A stretch of 64,000 nucleotides of DNA from CAZAZQ01 sp964489705. GTDB lineage: Bacteria > Zixibacteria > MSB-5A5 > GN15 > FEB-12. Under the pieces are notes generated by a model that saw only the letters and a program-made list of their open reading frames with translations, was not told the DNA's origin and did not search any database. The DNA is taken from contig CAZAZQ010000008.1 in the NCBI GenBank assembly GCA_964489705.1, positions 1 through 64,000 of the forward strand, given 5' to 3'. The position numbers and the translations under genes are program-made. This document shows, in pieces, positions 59,111 through 64,000 of the stretch. Every line of letters starts with the position of its first letter. Within the stretch, counting starts at the first letter, position 1.

Positions 59111-60433
59111 ATGAGTGACATCGTAAAGCAAACAATCCTTCTGGTTGACGATGATGAGGGGGTGCTCAAAGCGCTCCGGCGGTTGTTGGCGGAGCTGGAC
59201 GTGAAAGTCATCACCGCCACCAGCGGCGAAGAAGGGCTGAACGTTCTCAAGCAACAGCCGGTGGCGGTGATTATTTCCGACCAGCGAATGCCTCACATGA
59301 CGGGGGTGGAGTTCCTCCAGCGCTCGCAGGAAATATCGCCGGAGAGCATTCGCGTTCTGTTGACGGGGTATGCCGATATCGACGTAACGGTCGACGCCAT
59401 CAACAAGGGATGTGTCAAATATTACTTCAATAAACCCTGGGACGATGAATTCCTCCTCAGCCGCATCAAAGAGTCGCTGGAAATGCAGGCGATGCAGCAA
59501 GAGAACAAACGGCTGATGGAGCTGACTCAACAACAGAACGAGCAACTCAAACAGTTGAACGCTTCCTTGGAGCAACGCGTTGCCGAGCAGACGGCGGAAA
59601 TCAAAGCCCGACACGAGGAGCTGAAGCGCAGCTTCATGGAGACGATTAAAGCTTTCTCGACTATTGTTGAGTTGCGCTTTCAAGAGGTAGGCAGCCACTC
59701 GCAACGGGTAGGGGCGCTGGTGAGAAAAATCTTGAAATCGTTCGACCTGAGCCCGCAGGAGTACCAGGACATCGTGGTGGCGGCATTTTTGCATGATATC
59801 GGGAAAATCAGTATTCCCGACAAAGTCCTTGCCAAGAAACCGGAGCAGTATACCTCCAAGGACAGAGAACTGATAGCCCGTCATCCGATTTTGGGGCAGA
59901 GTTGTGTCTATCATATCAACGGCTTCGAGGAGGTGGGCGTGCTCATACGCAATCACCATGAAAATTTCGACGGTTCCGGCTATCCGGACGGTCTGGTGGA
60001 AATGCAGATTCCCTTGGGCGCGCGCCTGATTCGAATTGCCGATTCTTTCGACCATCATGCCTTTGCCAAGGGATATCCCAACATGGATGCCCTCAACGCC
60101 GCCTCGGCGCACTTGGTTCGTCATGCCGGTTCGAAGTTCGATCCCAAGCTGGTGCGCAAGTTCATCGAGTGCGATGCGGCGAAAGAATTTTTCCTCAAAG
60201 AGTCGTCGGATGTGGTCATTCTGGAGCCGGCGGAACTGAAAGAAGAGATGGTCATTGCGGCGGATGTCTACACCCAGCACGGGATGTTCTTGGTTCCCAA
60301 GGGCGCCAAGCTGACCAAGGGGATGATTAACCGGATTCGGAAGATTCATGAAGTGGATCCGGTAATAAACGGCGTCCAGATTTTCAACCAGACGCGTCAG
60401 AAGAGAGGGAGTGAGGCGTATGTCGAAATATAA
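59111..60433 (+). CDS. Receiver-HD-GYP response regulator
   Basis: A 440-aa regulator with a receiver (1-125, Asp57 in VIISDQRMPHMTG), coiled coil, and an HD-GYP domain (about 185-330) with HDIGKISIPD and the diagnostic HHENFDGSGYPDGL. HD-GYP proteins degrade c-di-GMP, so phosphorylation would lower this messenger. The C-terminus (about 350-440) has an extra small domain (EMVIAADVYTQHGMFLVPKGAKLTKGM). It overlaps the next receiver gene by 14 bp. Confidence 0.92.
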   Translation: MSDIVKQTILLVDDDEGVLKALRRLLAELDVKVITATSGEEGLNVLKQQPVAVIISDQRMPHMTGVEFLQRSQEISPESIRVLLTGYADIDVTVDAINKGCVKYYFNKPWDDEFLLSRIKESLEMQAMQQENKRLMELTQQQNEQLKQLNASLEQRVAEQTAEIKARHEELKRSFMETIKAFSTIVELRFQEVGSHSQRVGALVRKILKSFDLSPQEYQDIVVAAFLHDIGKISIPDKVLAKKPEQYTSKDRELIARHPILGQSCVYHINGFEEVGVLIRNHHENFDGSGYPDGLVEMQIPLGARLIRIADSFDHHAFAKGYPNMDALNAASAHLVRHAGSKFDPKLVRKFIECDAAKEFFLKESSDVVILEPAELKEEMVIAADVYTQHGMFLVPKGAKLTKGMINRIRKIHEVDPVINGVQIFNQTRQKRGSEAYVEI

Positions 60434-60932
60434 AATTTTGTTGGTTGACGATTCGGAGAACGTGGTCAAGGCGTTGCGACGCACTTTCCTGCCGGAAGGC
60501 TTCCGGATTCTGACCGCCGCCTCGGCTCAAGAGGCGATGGCGATTCTCGAACGAGAAGAAGTCGATGTCGTCATCAGCGACGAGAACATGCCGGGACTGT
60601 CGGGAACCGATTTCCTTCGCATGGTCAAGATGCGCTGCCCGGAGACGGTTCGGATTATGTTGACGGGGGTGACGGATCTCGAAGTCGTCAAAAGCGCCAT
60701 CAATACCGGCGAGGTATACAAATTTTTCAACAAGCCGTGGGACGACTTCGAGTTGGTCATGGCGGTCAAACATGCCTTACATCAAAAGATGATTGAGCGG
60801 GAGAACAAGCGTTTGCATTCGATTATCGAAGCCCAGCAAGAAGTGCTACGGAAGCTGGAGCAGCAGTATCCCGGCATCACTAAGAAAAATGTCGATGCCG
60901 ACGGTTCTCTCATCATTGAGAAGGAAGAGTAG
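60420..60932 (+). CDS. Single-domain response regulator with helical tail
   Basis: A 170-aa protein: receiver (1-122, Asp54 in VVISDENMPGLSG, NTGEVYKFFNKPWDDFEL) and a C-terminal helix (about 125-160). ATG 60420 is placed 10 nt after GAGGGAG; a GTG lies three codons earlier. It has no output domain, so it may bind a partner such as the HDOD protein or transfer phosphate. Confidence 0.88.
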   Translation: MSKYKILLVDDSENVVKALRRTFLPEGFRILTAASAQEAMAILEREEVDVVISDENMPGLSGTDFLRMVKMRCPETVRIMLTGVTDLEVVKSAINTGEVYKFFNKPWDDFELVMAVKHALHQKMIERENKRLHSIIEAQQEVLRKLEQQYPGITKKNVDADGSLIIEKEE

Positions 60933-60940
60933 GGGGACTG

Positions 60941-61162
60941 GTGAACAACGGTGAAAGAAGCGAAAACGAAAGGACCGAACCCATGAGTGAGATGCAAGAA
61001 ATGGCAACAAGTTTTGAGCAGTATCTCGAACGGTGTCTTTCAATGGTGCTTCATTACGACGAGGTACAGGAAATCGCTGACGTGGTAAAGAAAGTGCAGA
61101 GAGAAAATCAACCGTCAACAGCCACGAGCGAAAGGGGGAACAATGGAAGGCGTGAAAACTAA
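60941..61162 (+). CDS. Small protein of the signalling operon
   Basis: A 73-aa hydrophilic protein that I do not recognise: helical and charged, centre MQEMATSFEQYLERCLSMVLHYDEVQEIADVVKKVQRE. The GTG at 60941 has AGGGGG 4 nt before it; an ATG at 60983 with AAAGGA 8 nt upstream is the alternative (59 aa). It begins 8 bp after the receiver gene and its end overlaps the HDOD gene by 20 bp, so it is likely translated. It could be an adaptor between receiver and HDOD protein. Confidence 0.6.
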   Translation: MNNGERSENERTEPMSEMQEMATSFEQYLERCLSMVLHYDEVQEIADVVKKVQRENQPSTATSERGNNGRREN

Positions 61163-61985
61163 CATCGATCGTTTGTTGGATCTTCCCTCGATTCCCGTTG
61201 TTATTCAAAAGCTGCAGGAGCTCATTGCCAAGACGGATGTCAGCAGTCACGAAGTCGCCAAGGTGGTGGAGGCGGATCCTCCCTTTGTGGCTCGTTTGTT
61301 GAAAGTGGTTAACTCTCCTTTTTACGGGTTTCGCCGCAAAATCGCCTCGGTGGAAGAAGCGGTGACTATTTTAGGCTTGAATGCCGTTCATCAATTGTTG
61401 TTGGCGACTTCGTTGGTGTCGACGTTCGGAACCAACCAGCGGGCGGTCAATGTCAGCGACTTTTGGCAGCATTCCTTCGGGGTGGGGGCGATTGCCAAAC
61501 GGCTGTTGTATCGAGCCAGCAACGATACCCAAAGTGAAGTGTTTGTCTGCGGCATCCTCCATGACATCGGCAGATTGGTTTTTGCCCGCAACGAGCCGGA
61601 CAAGTTTTGCGCCATCTACTGCGACCGCGAACAGGTCACCGATTTGACGGAGGAAGAAGAGTTTTTCGGTATCGACCATCAAAAGTTAGGGGAACGGTTG
61701 GCGCAAAAATGGAACTTCCCGGAAAGCGTGATTACGGCGATTGCCAATCACCATACGCCGATGGAAACTCCGGAGTCGTATCGAAAATTGACTTCAGCTG
61801 TCCATATTGCCGACTTGCTCACTCATGCCTTGCATATCGGCAACAGCGGCATCGAGTATGTTGTGATGTTCTCTCCGGAAGCCTGGCACCTCCTGGAGCT
61901 GAGCCTGACGGAACTGGAGGAGACCCTCCGAGCCTCGCTGAAAGATATCGAGCAGGTGAAAAAGATGCTTAATGACATCGGGTAG
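61143..61985 (+). CDS. HDOD-domain signalling protein
   Basis: A 280-aa protein formed by one HDOD domain (about 10-205: LPSIPVVIQKLQELIAK, VVEADPPFVARLLKVVNSPFYGF, CGILHDIGRLVFA, NFPESVITAIANHHTP) plus a helical end. HDOD domains regulate motility, competence and c-di-GMP networks, mostly through protein contacts. AAAGGGGG lies 7 nt upstream. Last gene of the operon started by the PAS kinase. Confidence 0.92.
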   Translation: MEGVKTNIDRLLDLPSIPVVIQKLQELIAKTDVSSHEVAKVVEADPPFVARLLKVVNSPFYGFRRKIASVEEAVTILGLNAVHQLLLATSLVSTFGTNQRAVNVSDFWQHSFGVGAIAKRLLYRASNDTQSEVFVCGILHDIGRLVFARNEPDKFCAIYCDREQVTDLTEEEEFFGIDHQKLGERLAQKWNFPESVITAIANHHTPMETPESYRKLTSAVHIADLLTHALHIGNSGIEYVVMFSPEAWHLLELSLTELEETLRASLKDIEQVKKMLNDIG

Positions 61986-62023
61986 CCGTTCCGGCTGCCG
62001 TTGGATGGTGATATGCTCACGGG

Positions 62024-62050
62024 AGGAACTCCGCTTTTCGAGGAGTTCCT
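62024..62050 (+). terminator. Probable terminator of the signalling operon
   Basis: AGGAACTCC / GGAGTTCCT stem (9 bp) with a 9-nt loop, followed by TCCATCCCTTT. The T-run is weak. Confidence 0.6.
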
Positions 62051-62224
62051 TCCATCCCTTTCAATCCGGACTTATTCTACCCATATCCCCCCTCCCCCCC
62101 AAAGAAAAAACATACTCCTTTGAAGGAGAAGCACTTCGTTCTTGGAGCACTATCTTCAGGCGGGAATTCGGGATCCCGACTTCGGAAAAAGGACGGTTCC
62201 AGAACAAAGGGGAACAATAAACGC

Positions 62225-62253
62225 TTGATTAATCTCCCGGGTTTGGGTATATT
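62225..62253 (+). promoter_or_regulatory. Predicted promoter of the dockerin protein gene
   Basis: TTGATT (62225-62230), 17 bp, TATATT (62248-62253). Leader of about 60 nt with GGGAGGA before the ATG. Confidence 0.6.
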
Positions 62254-62318
62254 TTGGCATAGTTAACTGCGCACATGTCACGTCGTATACATGTCGTGTT
62301 TATCCTAAGGGAGGAATC

Positions 62319-63578
62319 ATGTTCAGAAAAGTATTTTCTCTTTTCGTGACGATGGCGATTTCTGCGTCGGGGTGGGGTGCGGTTATTCATGTCCCCGACG
62401 ACTCCGTCACGATCCAAGCAGGGATTAGCGGTGCTCAAGACGGCGATACCGTTCTGGTGGCGAGCGGCACCTACACCGGCTTCGGCAATCGTGCCATTAA
62501 CCTTCTCGGCAAGCGGATTCTGGTGCTTTCGGACAGCGGAGCGGAAATGACTACTATCGATTTGTCGGGAACTATCGGGGCACCAGGGTTTACCTTATCA
62601 AGTGGTGAAGATTCGCTCTCCGTTATCGATGGCTTTACCATAACCGGAGCAGTCGACACCACCTATACGTTTGGTGCGGTTGTGTGCAACGGAGCTTCCC
62701 CCACTTTTCGGAATTGCATTATCACCGAAAACGACTGTATCGGGTTTTACGGGTATCAATCATCGGCAATCCTTGAAAATTGTGTGATTTCAAACAACAG
62801 CCAATCGGGGATTTATTCCTTTCACGGTACTCCGCTTCGCCTTCGCAACTGCGTGATTTCCGACAACGGCTATACCGGGGTTTCTATCGCTTGGGGCAGC
62901 AGTGGCTTGGAGATGGTGAATTGTCTGGTGAAAGACAATGCCGAACAAGGGCTGGCGATATATACGATGATAGAAAACTATTTCGTCGCCAACAATACGT
63001 TTGTCGGCAACCGCATCGGGATGGAATTCTGGTTTGTCTACCCGAAAAGAACTTTGAGAGAGCCTGCTTTTGACAGTGTTGCGATAATGAACAATATCTT
63101 CGCCTACAATACTGACCGGGGGTTAGAAACAGACATTTCTTTCGATATCGCTGCCATTGTCCGCTGTAACGACTCCTACGGCAATCCCGGCGGAAATTAT
63201 ATCCACGGCACCCTCGATACGAATATTTGCTTTGGGAATATCTCCTTGCCGCCGCTCTTCTGCAACAGGGAGGAAGGTGATTTCCATATCGCCGAGGAGT
63301 CACCTTGTGCCCCCCCGAACAATTCCTGCGGCGTTTTGATGGGAGCCTTCGAGGTCGGATGTACCTGCTGTGTCGTGCGGGGGGATGTCGATCGGGATTT
63401 TGCCGTGACGATTGGCGACGTGACATACTTGGTGAACTACTTCTTCAAAGGCGGGCCGCCGCCGCCCTGCCCCCCGGAAGCTGACGTTGACGCTTCCGGC
63501 GTTGTCAACGTAGCCGACTTGACCTACTTGGTGGACTATCTGTTCGGAGGCGGTCCTTCCCCCTTCCCGTGCCCGTAG
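62319..63578 (+). CDS. Secreted right-handed beta-helix protein with dockerin-type end
   Basis: A 419-aa exported protein. Signal peptide about 1-21. VIHVPDDSVTIQAGISGAQDGDTVLVASGTYTG is the usual start of pectate-lyase-like or choice-of-anchor beta-helix proteins; rungs follow with repeated NCIITEND, NCVISNNS, NCVISDNG, NCLVKDNA. A CxCC segment leads to two dockerin-like calcium loops: GDVDRDFAVTIGDVTYLVNYFFKGGPP and ADVDASGVVNVADLTYLVDYLFGGGPS. Likely a cell-surface or cellulosome-like component; substrate unknown. Confidence 0.88.
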   Translation: MFRKVFSLFVTMAISASGWGAVIHVPDDSVTIQAGISGAQDGDTVLVASGTYTGFGNRAINLLGKRILVLSDSGAEMTTIDLSGTIGAPGFTLSSGEDSLSVIDGFTITGAVDTTYTFGAVVCNGASPTFRNCIITENDCIGFYGYQSSAILENCVISNNSQSGIYSFHGTPLRLRNCVISDNGYTGVSIAWGSSGLEMVNCLVKDNAEQGLAIYTMIENYFVANNTFVGNRIGMEFWFVYPKRTLREPAFDSVAIMNNIFAYNTDRGLETDISFDIAAIVRCNDSYGNPGGNYIHGTLDTNICFGNISLPPLFCNREEGDFHIAEESPCAPPNNSCGVLMGAFEVGCTCCVVRGDVDRDFAVTIGDVTYLVNYFFKGGPPPPCPPEADVDASGVVNVADLTYLVDYLFGGGPSPFPCP

Positions 63579-63612
63579 TGGTAAAGCAAAAGTGTGCCGT
63601 TTGATAATAGCT

Positions 63613-63647
63613 CCTCTCTCTCGAAAAGGGAGAGAGGGGTTCTTATT
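63613..63647. terminator. Terminator between the dockerin gene and the last gene
   Basis: CCTCTCTC / GAGAGAGG stem with a short A-rich loop followed by GGTTCTTATTTT. Could also serve the converging gene on the minus strand. Confidence 0.75.
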
Positions 63648-64000
63648 TTAGCTGAAAGGAACCGGCTCGCCGCGAATTTTTTTGCGAAAAGCGCCGATCT
63701 CTTGTCCGGCTAAGTCATCGACTATGTCGGTCACCCAAACTTTCGTCACTCGTTGGTCACGGTCGACTTGAAGAATGACCTGTTCCGCCAGGTAGTAGCT
63801 CTGCACCTCGTCGGCTTCGGTGAAGGAGAGACAGAGGATAGTTTGTTTGGAGGTGGTCAGCAGATTCGGGGTGGTGATGTCTTCCCGAAAGTTGAGCCAG
63901 CGGATATCCGCCGCTTCGACGATTTCCGGCGGCTGAAGCCGGGGAACCACCTGCCAACGGCGGCGGGGGACGTTTACTTCGATGAAAATGAGCCGTCCTT
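63648..64000 (-). CDS. Partial gene, unknown protein (C-terminal end)
   Basis: The frame is open from the stop at 63648 to the window edge, so this is the C-terminal end (at least 116 codons) of a longer gene whose start lies outside. The GTG at 63950 is probably internal. The readable part includes LIFIEVNVPRRRWQVVPRLQPP, SKQTILCLSFTEADEVQSYYLAEQVILQVDRDQRVTKVWVTDIVDDL and a basic end. Beta-rich; no family recognised. Confidence 0.55.
   Translation of the reverse strand, partial: GRLIFIEVNVPRRRWQVVPRLQPPEIVEAADIRWLNFREDITTPNLLTTSKQTILCLSFTEADEVQSYYLAEQVILQVDRDQRVTKVWVTDIVDDLAGQEIGAFRKKIRGEPVPFS

Larger units (their letters stand above)
61986..62318. other. Gap with terminator and dockerin-gene promoter
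   Basis: No gene seen. The left part has the hairpin 62024-62050. The middle has C-rich (62085-62100) and A-rich runs and a small GAAGGAG repeat. The right end holds the promoter at 62225-62253. Confidence 0.7.

Noticed and set aside
58664..60484. 606-codon open frame on the minus strand
   Set aside because: It lies antisense to two well-supported receiver genes. Its translation is rich in His, Arg, Gln and Phe without domains, as expected for a shadow of a G/C-rich third-position gene.

Overview
The window is chromosomal DNA of a Gram-negative bacterium. It carries an outer-membrane and LPS set (bamA, skp/ompH, lpxD), a TolC-RND copper/silver efflux system, secDF, a PTS enzyme I, pilT and many two-component proteins. 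A secreted beta-helix protein ends in a two-motif dockerin of the 'GDVD...YLVNYFF.GG.PP' style. That style, together with beta-barrel and lipoprotein genes of unknown family, resembles uncultivated FCB-group lineages (Zixibacteria-like). This placement is inference from style and not a phylogeny.

Layout. 60-4454 (-): rplU-bamA-skp-lpxD. 4914-6263 (-): rarA. 6709-7272: small outer-membrane barrel protein. 7429-8910: solitary DNA methyltransferase plus a LeuD-like swivel protein. 9002-9732: Hg-type merR plus a thioredoxin-fold partner, followed by an exact 194-bp tandem duplication. 10175-16582: a divergent block with a TauE/SafE permease and a cytidylate-kinase-like membrane protein on (-), and an unknown protein and a PEP-synthase-like phosphotransfer protein on (+). 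17024-20815: cysteine desulfurase, an AT-rich AAA ATPase/DUF4276 pair (probable defence) and a VOC protein. 21871-24941: ptsI, phosphoglucose/phosphomannose isomerase, DUF1858. 25038-27741 (-): secF, secD. 28511-33700: M16 peptidase, purL. 33720-41466 (-): copper/silver-type efflux operon tolC-YHS-cusB-cusA. 41735-44208: NtrC-type two-component system. 44468-47688: pilT and a multidomain MshEN/receiver/HD/DUF4388 protein. 47848-53291 (-): fur-type regulator, then rlmN-secreted protein-lipoprotein-archease-rtcB. 53423-53496: tRNA-Pro. 53544-55859 (-): zinc-ribbon membrane protein and a hydrolase-like protein. 56224-61985: a signalling operon (PAS kinase, three receiver proteins including an HD-GYP, a 73-aa protein, an HDOD protein). 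62319-63578: dockerin protein. 63648-64000 (-): partial gene.

Three features run across genes. First, five intergenic gaps (1-59, 4455-4913, 6264-6708, 9733-10174, 16583-17023) are filled with short palindromic modules in changing order and orientation. The commonest is a 29-nt hairpin built on GGCAGGTCT, in which a G/C swap in one arm is compensated in the other arm. Second, several genes without a Shine-Dalgarno (methyltransferase, merR, AAA ATPase, rarA, possibly rlmN) have a -10 hexamer only 5-7 nt before the ATG, which predicts leaderless mRNAs. Other genes in the same window have clear GGAGG sites. Third, coding density is high with many 4-bp and 20-bp overlaps, so most genes sit in operons.

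The least explained parts are the palindrome family, the 10175-16582 phosphotransfer/kinase/permease block, the LeuD-like protein without its SSRE loop, and the small unknown proteins in the signalling and RNA-repair operons. All calls were made by reading the sequence. No database search was run and base composition was judged by eye.
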